Origin: Chthoniobacterales bacterium
GTDB lineage: Bacteria; Verrucomicrobiota; Verrucomicrobiia; Chthoniobacterales; DASVRZ01
Assembly (NCBI GenBank): GCA_039930045.1
Contig: JBDSQB010000007.1
Location: 1 to 64,000 of the forward strand
Length of the DNA: 64,000 nucleotides
Direction: 5' to 3'
Each line of letters begins with the position of its first letter. Position 1 is the first letter of the stretch. A program made the position numbers and the translations under genes. The notes under the pieces are model-generated. The model was not told the DNA's origin and made no database searches. It was given only the letters and a program-made list of their open reading frames with translations. This document shows positions 33,635 through 42,323 of this stretch, one piece after another.

Positions 33635-35884
33635 TTACGGAGCAGTTACGGGAGCCAACACGTAGCGAAATCCATAAACCACGTCGCGCTCGTTGCGATC
33701 CGTGACATTCCGATAAGCGCTGAGGATTTCCGCCCGATCCTTCGTTCCCCAGGAGCCGCCCCGCAGCAGGCCCCAGCCGCGCTCGCTGGCGTTGTAACTG
33801 TCGGCGCACCATTCCCAGACATTGCCGCTAAGGTCGTAAAAGCCATTTGAGTTAGGTGGAAATGAAGCCACGGGCGCCGTTTGCAGATAACCGTCGGCGT
33901 ATTTCGGCAAACCCAGATTCGCGATCGCAGGCGGAGGCGGCCAGGTTTTGCCCCACGGGAAAAGCTCCTTGTTGCGCCCGTCGCGCTTCTCGGGAGTGTC
34001 GCCCGGCTCCACGGGCAGACCGGCTGCGGCGCTCCATTCGGCGTCGGTCGGCAGGCGATATTCCAGCGTCTGATCGATCTGACCCGCCGCCTGTTCCCGG
34101 GCGGTGAGCCAATGGCAAAAGGCGTTGGCGTCGTTCCAATTCACGCTCACCACGGGGTAGAGATCGGTCGAGGCAAAGTCGGGCTTCTGCCAAACCGCCC
34201 CGGTCGCCGCGCAAAATTCCAGCCAATCCCGCACGCGCGTCTCGGTGTCGGCCACCCAGAGATCGGCCACGTCGGGCAAGGGGAGAAGTTTTTGCCCGAG
34301 CGAATTCGTAAACGGCTGGCCCGGAGTTACAATCCGCTCACGCTCCAGACGCGCGGCGAGAAAGGTCTGGCTGGCGGCCTCGACCTTCCCCTGAACGTGC
34401 GCCGTGCGCCAGCCGGGAAGCTGTATTTCGTAGTCCACTTCGCCGGGCGTGATGTCGTCGAGGAGGCAGGGCGTGTGGCCGATTTCGACGCCGTTGTGCA
34501 GGACGCGCGCGCCGTTCGGGGCGCTGATGATTTTCACGCTGCCGTTGGTGAAACGGAGTTGCGCCGTGTTTGCCAGATTGGGCTGCAACTCGACTGTTTG
34601 CTCGACGGTGGCGGCGGCGATTTGCGCGACGATGCGGTATTCGCCCGTGGGCAGATTCTTGCAGGAAAACGGCGTCACGCCCTGCTGGCGAGTGGGTTTT
34701 TCATCGCGGAAATGAAGCGGCCCCTCCAGCGTGCAGGCGGCTCCGGCGGGCTCGGACGTGATCTCCAGATCGCCGTGGCTGCGAGCGAGGACAAAGGCGG
34801 CCGGGGCCGCATTCTGCTCCGGCTCGACTTTCATTCGTATGTCCACCGGCGCAAACCCGTCGCGCATGATGTGCAGCCGGTAATCGCCCGGCTCGACGCT
34901 GGAAAATTTCGCCGGACTGCTGCGCACTTTCTCGCCGAGCAGCACAGTGGCTCCCGGCGGCTCGGTCAGAATCGTGACGCTTCCCGGCTTCTCGTTCGGC
35001 GCACTTTTGGTGAAGTGAAATGCGGTCCAGCCCGCGAGCAGGAGCAGCAGCGCGGCCAGCATTCGTTTCACCGGACGCTTCTTGCGCTCGGCGTCGAGCA
35101 AGGCGAGTTCGTGTCCCATCGCGGCGGCGCTGGCGTGGCGGCGCTTCGGATCGTTGGCGCAGGCCTTCAGCAAAACCGGGTTCAGCCGCAGCAGGAGCGC
35201 GCGGTCGTCGCGTTCATCCAGATCGTCCGGCAGATCGGGAAAATCCATCCGGTCGCGGCCCATGCTGATCTCGTAGAGCACTTTGCCGAGGCTGTAGAGA
35301 TCGGCCGAATTCGAGCCCGGTCCCTCCGCCGGAACGTAGCCTTCGGTGCCGACGAACGACTTTTGGCCGGTCGCCGCGACGAGTCCGATGTCGGCCAGTT
35401 TCGGTTCGCCGCCGACAAAGATGATGTTCGCTGGTTTGATGTCGCGATGCGCCAGCCCATGACGATGCAACTCGGCCAGAGCCGACGTTAATGCGACTCC
35501 GAGGCGAATGCATTCCGCCGCAGGAAGGCGCGTTTCCCGGGTGAGTTCGCTCGCCAAAGTGCGCGGCTGATACGTCTCCGGCTCGATCTGTTTCCCGCCG
35601 CCGACGTCGTCCGCCAGCTCCATGATGTAATAAAAAAACGCGTTGTGCGGATCGCGCCCGACATGCAGCAAATGGACGAAGCCGCGATGCGCCCGCGACA
35701 CGGGTTCAAAGGCGGTCATGCCGCCAAATTCACGTTGAAAAATCCGCTCGTGATCGAAGTTGGCCCGCCAAATGACTTTCACCGCCCGCCACGCTCCGGT
35801 GATGCTTCGCGCAAGCCAGATTTCCCCGTAGGCGCCGCGTCCGATCACGCGCAGCATCTCGTGGTCTGGAATCGTGGGAGGCAT
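33635..35884 (-). CDS. Membrane Ser/Thr protein kinase with PEGA and SUMF1 domains
   Basis: Residues 1-270 are a Hanks-type kinase: GRGAYGEIWLARS (glycine loop), AVKVIW (Lys), HRDIKPANIIF (catalytic loop), and ADIGLVAATG where DFG is normally found (here DIG). One membrane helix follows (RMLAALLLLLAGWTAF). Outside come three PEGA-like domains (for example GSVTILTEPPGATVLLGEK). A C-terminal SUMF1/FGE-like domain contains YRLPTDAEWSAAAG, FYDLSGNVWEWCADSYN and RGGSWGTKDRAEILSAYR. The external SUMF1 domain may sense ligands or be enzymatic. The ECF sigma factor gene lies directly upstream on the same strand, suggesting one signalling unit. Confidence 0.9.
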   Translation of the reverse strand: MPPTIPDHEMLRVIGRGAYGEIWLARSITGAWRAVKVIWRANFDHERIFQREFGGMTAFEPVSRAHRGFVHLLHVGRDPHNAFFYYIMELADDVGGGKQIEPETYQPRTLASELTRETRLPAAECIRLGVALTSALAELHRHGLAHRDIKPANIIFVGGEPKLADIGLVAATGQKSFVGTEGYVPAEGPGSNSADLYSLGKVLYEISMGRDRMDFPDLPDDLDERDDRALLLRLNPVLLKACANDPKRRHASAAAMGHELALLDAERKKRPVKRMLAALLLLLAGWTAFHFTKSAPNEKPGSVTILTEPPGATVLLGEKVRSSPAKFSSVEPGDYRLHIMRDGFAPVDIRMKVEPEQNAAPAAFVLARSHGDLEITSEPAGAACTLEGPLHFRDEKPTRQQGVTPFSCKNLPTGEYRIVAQIAAATVEQTVELQPNLANTAQLRFTNGSVKIISAPNGARVLHNGVEIGHTPCLLDDITPGEVDYEIQLPGWRTAHVQGKVEAASQTFLAARLERERIVTPGQPFTNSLGQKLLPLPDVADLWVADTETRVRDWLEFCAATGAVWQKPDFASTDLYPVVSVNWNDANAFCHWLTAREQAAGQIDQTLEYRLPTDAEWSAAAGLPVEPGDTPEKRDGRNKELFPWGKTWPPPPAIANLGLPKYADGYLQTAPVASFPPNSNGFYDLSGNVWEWCADSYNASERGWGLLRGGSWGTKDRAEILSAYRNVTDRNERDVVYGFRYVLAPVTAP

Positions 35885-36004
35885 CGGCTAAGAAAGATTT
35901 AGCCACAACCGAGTCGGACGAGATAGCTCCTTATTTATTTTTCTCCATCAGAGGAGCAAAGAACACAGAGTTCACAGAGGAAAATCAGGTCGCTCCGCCC
36001 GTGG
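35885..36004. other. Gap between sigma factor and kinase genes, with dispersed-repeat-like segment
   Basis: This 120-base AT-rich gap contains AAGAACACAGAGTTCACAGA, a phrase that recurs between genes in many environmental genomes as I remember them. The kinase promoter or ribosome-binding region should be here. No hairpin terminator was evident. Confidence 0.35.
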
Positions 36005-36616
36005 CTAAATCTTACCCGAATCCAGCCGTTTCACCTCGGCCTTGAGCAGTCCCCGAATGCGGTGACAAATGAGGTAAACCTGCGCGATGTTCACCTGCAA
36101 TTCGGAGGCGACTTTTTGCACCGGCCATTCCTTCAACGTGTGGCAGTCGAAGACTTGATAGTGACGCGGCTCGACTCGTTTTTTGATGTTCGCCAGCGCC
36201 GCTTCGAGCAGGTGCGTGCGCCATTCTTTTTCCCAGACCTCGCTGAGCCGGCCCGCGCCATCGGGCAGCCGGTCGAGTGCGGCGGTGCGTCCGGTTTCTT
36301 CTTTTAAGAGATCGTTGTAACCCGGTTCGCGCTTCCGAAATTGATCCGCGATTCGCCAGCGGGTGATGTTCAGCAGCCAACCCTTGAAGGAGCCGATCTC
36401 GGGATCGTAGCGGAGACGACCGATGTTTTTCGAGACGGTGATGAGCGTTTCCTGCACCACCTCATCCGCCTCCGACTCGCTTAAGCCGGAGCGTCGTGCC
36501 GCGTGGTGAATCAGCTTCCGGTAAGTGGCATGGAACTCGTGCCAGAGCCGGTGATCGTCGTGGTTGGCGAGCTTCTCCACGAGACTGCGGCGCGTCGGGA
36601 GAAAGCTGTGTTTCAT
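36005..36616 (-). CDS. ECF-type RNA polymerase sigma factor
   Basis: This 203-residue sigma-70 family protein has region 2 (SESEADEVVQETLITVSKNI, then FKGWLLNITRWRIADQFRKR, the -10 recognition helix). Region 4 is near the C-terminus (KEWPVQKVASELQVNIAQVY). No anti-sigma gene is adjacent. Instead the next gene is a membrane kinase with PEGA/SUMF1 domains, an arrangement seen in PVC bacteria where the kinase may control the sigma factor. It is divergent from the alpha-2-macroglobulin gene. Confidence 0.88.
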   Translation of the reverse strand: MKHSFLPTRRSLVEKLANHDDHRLWHEFHATYRKLIHHAARRSGLSESEADEVVQETLITVSKNIGRLRYDPEIGSFKGWLLNITRWRIADQFRKREPGYNDLLKEETGRTAALDRLPDGAGRLSEVWEKEWRTHLLEAALANIKKRVEPRHYQVFDCHTLKEWPVQKVASELQVNIAQVYLICHRIRGLLKAEVKRLDSGKI

Positions 36617-36680
36617 CGCCGCAGTCTAGCGTCCGCAAAGTTTTTTGAAAGATTCCCGAAATGTCTCCGTATGGAATCTC

Positions 36681-39600
36681 ATGGGAAACATTTTATCATT
36701 CTTCAAAAAGCTGCTGCACACCCTCTTCGGGAACCTCGACTGGTCGCCGCCCGGCTGGTTGCGCTGGATCGGTCGGCATCGCCTCGCCAGCCTCGCCGTC
36801 CTCCTCATCGGAGTCTCACTCGCCTGGACCGCAAACTGGCTGCAACACCGCCCTAAGCCGCTCGCGATCCATGTCACAGCGCAAGAAATCGGGCTCATGC
36901 CGTTCGTGGAAAAAGCCACGCCGCCGCCGCTGCGAATCGACTTCGATCGTTCTGCGGCTCCGTTGTCGAACGTCGGGAAAGTCATCAAAACCGGCATTGA
37001 AATGGAACCCGCCATGCCCGGCGAATGGAGTTGGGAATCGGATCGAACGCTTCAGTTTCAGCCCAAAACCGAGTGGCCTGCGGGAGTCACCTACAAGGTT
37101 CGTTTCCAACCCGGCTTCGTCCGCCAGGATCTGCCGCTGGATCACACGAAACTAACCATTACCACGCCCGCCTTTGCGAGCCGGGTGCGCGAGTTTAGCT
37201 TCTATCAAAATCCCAAGGACCCGGCGATCCGGCAACTCGTCGCCACGCTGGAATTTACCCACCCGGTGCTGCGCGGCGAATTGGAGAATCAGATCGATCT
37301 CAGCCTCATCGGAGGCGCGCCGATTTTTGCCAGTGGAAAACCCAAGTTCACCCTCGAATACGGCTTGCAGGACCGCGTTGTTTACCTGCGAAGCGCCCCG
37401 GTTCAGCTCCCGCCCGTGGAGGACTTTGCGCGCCTGCTTCTATCCAACGAGATCCGTCCGATGCACGGGAAAACTTCCGCCAGCGAAGACGTGATTGCCA
37501 AGGTGAAAGTGCCGGATCGCTACAGCTTTTTCCGCATCGACACGATTCACGGCGACATTGTTAGGAAAGCCGACGGTGAGCTAGAGCAAATTCTCCTCGT
37601 GGACACGACCGCCGAAATCAAGCCCGAGACCGTCGCTTCCGCTCTGGAAATGTTCCTGCTCCCACCGCGCCCGAGTCATCTGCCTCGCTGGCAAAGCGCG
37701 AGCGAAATCACACCTGAGATTCTCGCGCAATCGACTAACATTCCACTTACACTCCTGCCAGCGGGGCGTCCGACGGCGACGCAGGTTTCATTCAAATTCA
37801 AGATCGAGCAAAATGGGCAGCTCTTTGTTAGGATTCACAAAAATATCGAGGCGCTCGGCGGTTATCCGCTGAAGGATGACTACCGCACGGTCCTCGCCGT
37901 GCCGGAGCCGCCCAAGGAGCTAACCTTTCAGAGCGAGGGCGGTTTGCTGGCCCTCAGCGGCGAGCGAAAACTCTCCGTAAAATCGCGCGGCATCCCTGGC
38001 ATTCGCTACGAACTCGCCCGCGTTCAGTCGAATCAAATCAACCATCTCATCAGCCAGACCGAGGGTAATTTTCAGCACCCGAATTTTCTCGGCGACTACT
38101 TCAACGAGGAGAATATATCCCGCATCGCCGAGGAGAAACAGAGCGTCGCACTGACCAGCCGTTTCTCTGCTAACTATTCCACGTTCGACTTCTCGAGTCA
38201 TCTCGCCATGCCTGCCGACGGCGGCAGCGAGCGAGGGCTTTTCTTCCTCCGCGCCCAAGCTTGGAATCCGAAAAATGATGCCATCGAGGACACGAGCGCC
38301 GCGATGCGCTTCATCCTCGTGACCGACCTCGGGCTGCTAACAAAATATAACTCCGATGGCAGCCGCGATGTCTTCGTCATGAGCATCAAAGCCGGATTAC
38401 CCGCCACCGGAGTCACAGTCGAACTACTAGGCAAAAACGGTGAGCCGCTTCTAACTCAAATCACCGGCGGCGATGGACGCGTTTCCTTCCCAAAACTCAC
38501 CGACGAGCGCCGCGAGAAAGAGCCTGTCGCCTTCGTCGCGCGGCTCGGCGAGGACGTTTCCTTTCTCCCTTGCAACCGCGAAGACCGGAAGCTGGATTTC
38601 TCGCGCTTCGACATCGGCGGCGTGACTAACATTCACCCGGAAACGCTCGACGCCTTTGTCTTTTCCGAGCGCGGAATTTATCGTCCCGGCGACACCGTTC
38701 ACCTCGCCTGGGCGATCAAACAGCGCAACTGGCTGGGCAATCTGGAAGGCCTGCCCATCGAGATCGAAGTCACCGATTCGCGAGGCAAATCGGCTTTGGT
38801 GAAACGAATGTCACTCACCCGCGACGCGTTTGCCTCGCTCGATTTTGCCACAGTCAACGAGTCGCCATCGGGACAATATGGCTGCGACATTTATCTGGTT
38901 AGAAATGGCTGGCGAGACATCCGTCTCGGCGGTGCCAATTTCACCGTGAAAGAGTTTCTGCCCGACCGAATGAAACTCGAAACGAAGCTCAACAAAACCG
39001 CCGCAATAGGCTGGATCACGCCCGACCAGATCGAGGCGGAACTCACCTTGCGCAATCTCTATGGAACTCCCGCCACCAACCGGCGGATTGTTAGCACGCT
39101 GCAAATTTCCCCGCGCGGATTTTCCTTCCCGGAATACGCCGACTTCACCTTCTACGATCGGCTGCTCGACCAGGAAAAAGAACCGCGTCTGCACGAGGTC
39201 GAGGTGTCCGATCAAACCACAGGACCAGACGGTGTCGCGCATGTGCCGTTCGGGCTGGAAAGCTACGCCAACGCGACCTGGCAGATGGATTACTATGCCG
39301 AGGCCTTCGAGGGAAACAGCGGCCGCTGCGTCACCGGCCGTGCGTCGGCGATTGTCTCCGCGCAACCGTGGCTGATCGGCCACAAATCAGACGGTGATCT
39401 GAGTTTCATCCAAGTTGGCACCCAGCGCGCCGTGCAGTTCATTGCGGTCAATCCCAAGCTCGAAAAAATAGAGCTGACTAACATCGAAATGCGACTCATC
39501 GAGCAAACACATTTGTCGATGTTAGTCAAAAAAGAAAATGGAAACTATGCCTACGAATCCGTCACGCAGGACGAGGAACTCAGCCGCGACAGGATCGCAT

Positions 39601-42323
39601 TTCCATTCGACGGATTTTCCTGGAACACGCCCTCAACACGTCCCGGCGACTTCATCTGCGAGCTCTGGAACGAAGCCGGTGAGCGCGTTTCCCGCGTGGA
39701 GTTTCGCGTCGTCGGGGCAGGGGAGCTAACACGTGGGTTGGATCGCAACGCGGAGCTGCAAATCCAGCTCGACAAGGTTGAATACAACGCGGGCGACACC
39801 ATGCAAGTGAGCCTGCGCGCGCCCTACACCGGCAGCGGTCTGATCTCCATCGAGAGCAATCACGTGCACAGCTTCGCGTGGTTCAAGGCAGACGCGGCGA
39901 GCAGCGTGCAGACGATACAAATCCCGGCTGATTTTGAGGGCACGGGCTATGTAAGTGTCGCGTTTATTCGCGGTCTCGACTCGAAAGAAATATTCACGTC
40001 GCCGTTGAGTTATGGCGTGGTTCCATTCAAAGCCAACTTCGACCGACGCCGCGTGAAGATCGAGGTTAACACCAAGTCAGAAGTCAAGCCGGGTGAAAAA
40101 CTAACCATTCATTACAAGACGGATCGCCAGTCAAAAATCGTCCTCTTCGCCGTGGACAAGGGCATCTTGCAAGTCACCAACTACCAGACGCCCGATCCGC
40201 TGGCGTGGTTCTTTCGCAAGACGCGGCTGGAGACGCAAACGTCCCAGATTGTCGATCTGCTCATCCCGGAATTTTCACTCCTGCGCCAGCTATCAGCGCC
40301 CGGTGGCGGTGAGGACAACAAGCTCAATCCATTCCGCCGCATGACGGAGAAACCAGTCGTCTGGTGGTCGGGCATCATCGATGCCAACACCACCGACCAG
40401 ACAATCGACTACGACGTTCCAGACTACTTCAACGGCACGCTGCAAGTCATGGCCGTGGCGATCAGCGGCGACTCCGTGGGCTCGTCCGAGCTGCCGGTGC
40501 TAGTAAGCGGACCATTCATCATCACACCCGGTGTTCCGCTGGCTGTGGCTCCGGGTGATGAATTCACCGCAGGCGTGACCGTAGCTAACAATCGCGCTGG
40601 TTCTGGTCCCGATGCCGTGATTCGATTGGAAGTCGAACCTTCCGCGCAACTGGAGCTGGTCGGAGCGCTGTCCGTGGACTTGAAAATCCCGGAGAATCAA
40701 GAGGTGAGCACGACGATTCGGGTGCGAGTCAAACGCAGCCTGGGTGCGGCGAGTTTGAACTTTATCGCGTCGCAAGGCGGTGAATCGAGTCACCTGGCGG
40801 CGACCTTAAGCGTACGTCCAGCGACTCCGTTTATGGTCGAGTTGCGCTCGGCCAGTTTCAAAAAAGGAACGCAGGAAATGCCATTGTTGGGAGGCTGGTT
40901 CGATGAATATCGCCAGGGCAACGCGACGATTTCCGCAGTTCCACTCGGACTCGCCAAGGGCTTGGACTTCTACTTGAAGAACTATCCCTATGGTTGCAGC
41001 GAGCAGATCATGAGCGGGGCGTTTGCGAGGTTAGTGCTGGCGGACGAGGCGGATTTCGGCCAGTCGCGCGAGTTCGTGCAGAGTCAAATGGAACTCGTCT
41101 ATGCCAGGCAGCGGACACGTCAGGCGGGCAACGGTTCTTTTGGCTACTGGACGGCGGAGGAAAGCAAAGGGCCGGATTTCATCAGCGCCTACGTGATGCA
41201 TTTCCTGATCGAGGCGAAGGCTGCCGGCTTCAACCCGCCAAATGATTTGCTGGAAAATGGACTGCGTCATCTGCGCGATGTGGCGGCGATGGAACCTCGT
41301 GATCTGGAGCAGGCGCGGGCGATTGCCTACTCCATCTATCTTCTCACGAGGGAGGAGCAAGTGACGACTAACCAAGCCCTCAATCTGCAAGACACTCTGG
41401 AACGCCGCTGGAAAAAGAAATGGCACTCTGATCTAACCTCCGCCTATCTCGCGGCCACTTGGAAAATGCTCAAGACCAGCAAAGGCGACGACCTGATCGG
41501 CGGCTACAAGTTGGGCGACATTCCCGATGAGGATCGCTGCGATTTCTACGACGAGCTTTCCGCCGACTCTCGTTATCTGGCATTGCTGGCGCGCCACTTT
41601 CCAGAACGATTGAAGAAGGTAACTCCTGAGCAATACGCCAAATATCTGGCACCCATCGGCGAGGGACATTACAGCACGATTTCTGCGGCGTATGCGGTGC
41701 TGGCGCTGAAGAGTTACTCGCAACTCATAGCCCAGCATCCACCGAAACTGAGTGTTCCCGGAGTTAAGTTAGAAGGCAATCTGGTGCAGCGCGGTGAGAT
41801 TCCCAAGGAACTTAAAAAGCTTCTCTTCGCCGTCGAGGGACAGCCAGGACCGCTGGGAGTTTTTGCGCAAACTTGGGAAGCAGGCTTCCAAGTGCAGCCT
41901 TCTAAAAAGGCTGTGAACAAAGGCATGGAAGTCTGGCACGAGCTGATCGATGAAAATGGCGCGGCTGTGACGAAGATCACCTTGGGAAAACCCGTCACCG
42001 TTCGTGTGGTTGCCCGCTCGATGGAGAAGAGCCGCATCGCCAATGTGGCCATCATCGACCTGGTGCCCGGCGGCTTTGAAATCGTGGCGGATTCCATCAA
42101 GCCCGGACGCTCCAATCTACCCGGTCTCGACTATGTCGAGGTAAGGGAGGATCGCGTGATTCTCTTCGGACAGCTAGGAAAAGACACGAGCGAATGGAAG
42201 TGGCAGTTGCGCCCGATCAGCGAGGGGAAATTCACCGTTCCACCAGCCTACGCGGAGTCGATGTATGACCGCACACTCCAGTCGCATGGCGTGGCCAGTA
42301 GCATTGAGGTCGTGCAGCCATGA
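36681..42323 (+). CDS. Bacterial alpha-2-macroglobulin family protein
   Basis: This protein of about 1,880 residues has one N-terminal membrane segment (LASLAVLLIGVSLAWTANWL). It has many macroglobulin-type beta domains and the thioester motif YGCSEQ near residue 1439, which traps proteases in the periplasm. GIYRPGDTVHLAWAIKQ and YKTDRQSKIVLFAVDKGIL are family phrases (MG3 and A2M bait-region neighbourhood). ATG 36681 is preferred; the same frame can extend to a TTG at 36645. It overlaps pbpC by 4 bases, the classic pairing thought to guard peptidoglycan breaches. There is no lipobox, unlike E. coli YfhM. It holds the densest long run of GTTAG/CTAAC words. Confidence 0.93.
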   Translation: MGNILSFFKKLLHTLFGNLDWSPPGWLRWIGRHRLASLAVLLIGVSLAWTANWLQHRPKPLAIHVTAQEIGLMPFVEKATPPPLRIDFDRSAAPLSNVGKVIKTGIEMEPAMPGEWSWESDRTLQFQPKTEWPAGVTYKVRFQPGFVRQDLPLDHTKLTITTPAFASRVREFSFYQNPKDPAIRQLVATLEFTHPVLRGELENQIDLSLIGGAPIFASGKPKFTLEYGLQDRVVYLRSAPVQLPPVEDFARLLLSNEIRPMHGKTSASEDVIAKVKVPDRYSFFRIDTIHGDIVRKADGELEQILLVDTTAEIKPETVASALEMFLLPPRPSHLPRWQSASEITPEILAQSTNIPLTLLPAGRPTATQVSFKFKIEQNGQLFVRIHKNIEALGGYPLKDDYRTVLAVPEPPKELTFQSEGGLLALSGERKLSVKSRGIPGIRYELARVQSNQINHLISQTEGNFQHPNFLGDYFNEENISRIAEEKQSVALTSRFSANYSTFDFSSHLAMPADGGSERGLFFLRAQAWNPKNDAIEDTSAAMRFILVTDLGLLTKYNSDGSRDVFVMSIKAGLPATGVTVELLGKNGEPLLTQITGGDGRVSFPKLTDERREKEPVAFVARLGEDVSFLPCNREDRKLDFSRFDIGGVTNIHPETLDAFVFSERGIYRPGDTVHLAWAIKQRNWLGNLEGLPIEIEVTDSRGKSALVKRMSLTRDAFASLDFATVNESPSGQYGCDIYLVRNGWRDIRLGGANFTVKEFLPDRMKLETKLNKTAAIGWITPDQIEAELTLRNLYGTPATNRRIVSTLQISPRGFSFPEYADFTFYDRLLDQEKEPRLHEVEVSDQTTGPDGVAHVPFGLESYANATWQMDYYAEAFEGNSGRCVTGRASAIVSAQPWLIGHKSDGDLSFIQVGTQRAVQFIAVNPKLEKIELTNIEMRLIEQTHLSMLVKKENGNYAYESVTQDEELSRDRIAFPFDGFSWNTPSTRPGDFICELWNEAGERVSRVEFRVVGAGELTRGLDRNAELQIQLDKVEYNAGDTMQVSLRAPYTGSGLISIESNHVHSFAWFKADAASSVQTIQIPADFEGTGYVSVAFIRGLDSKEIFTSPLSYGVVPFKANFDRRRVKIEVNTKSEVKPGEKLTIHYKTDRQSKIVLFAVDKGILQVTNYQTPDPLAWFFRKTRLETQTSQIVDLLIPEFSLLRQLSAPGGGEDNKLNPFRRMTEKPVVWWSGIIDANTTDQTIDYDVPDYFNGTLQVMAVAISGDSVGSSELPVLVSGPFIITPGVPLAVAPGDEFTAGVTVANNRAGSGPDAVIRLEVEPSAQLELVGALSVDLKIPENQEVSTTIRVRVKRSLGAASLNFIASQGGESSHLAATLSVRPATPFMVELRSASFKKGTQEMPLLGGWFDEYRQGNATISAVPLGLAKGLDFYLKNYPYGCSEQIMSGAFARLVLADEADFGQSREFVQSQMELVYARQRTRQAGNGSFGYWTAEESKGPDFISAYVMHFLIEAKAAGFNPPNDLLENGLRHLRDVAAMEPRDLEQARAIAYSIYLLTREEQVTTNQALNLQDTLERRWKKKWHSDLTSAYLAATWKMLKTSKGDDLIGGYKLGDIPDEDRCDFYDELSADSRYLALLARHFPERLKKVTPEQYAKYLAPIGEGHYSTISAAYAVLALKSYSQLIAQHPPKLSVPGVKLEGNLVQRGEIPKELKKLLFAVEGQPGPLGVFAQTWEAGFQVQPSKKAVNKGMEVWHELIDENGAAVTKITLGKPVTVRVVARSMEKSRIANVAIIDLVPGGFEIVADSIKPGRSNLPGLDYVEVREDRVILFGQLGKDTSEWKWQLRPISEGKFTVPPAYAESMYDRTLQSHGVASSIEVVQP

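Noticed and set aside
33500-33850. Plus-strand frame reading the 21-bp repeat as heptads (ETLKSGV)
   Set aside because: It begins inside the repeat and then runs antisense into the kinase 3' end; the open frame is explained by the 21-base period.
33881-35491. Plus-strand open frame (536 codons) opposite the kinase gene
   Set aside because: Antisense shadow; the kinase, PEGA and SUMF1 motifs on the other strand are unambiguous.
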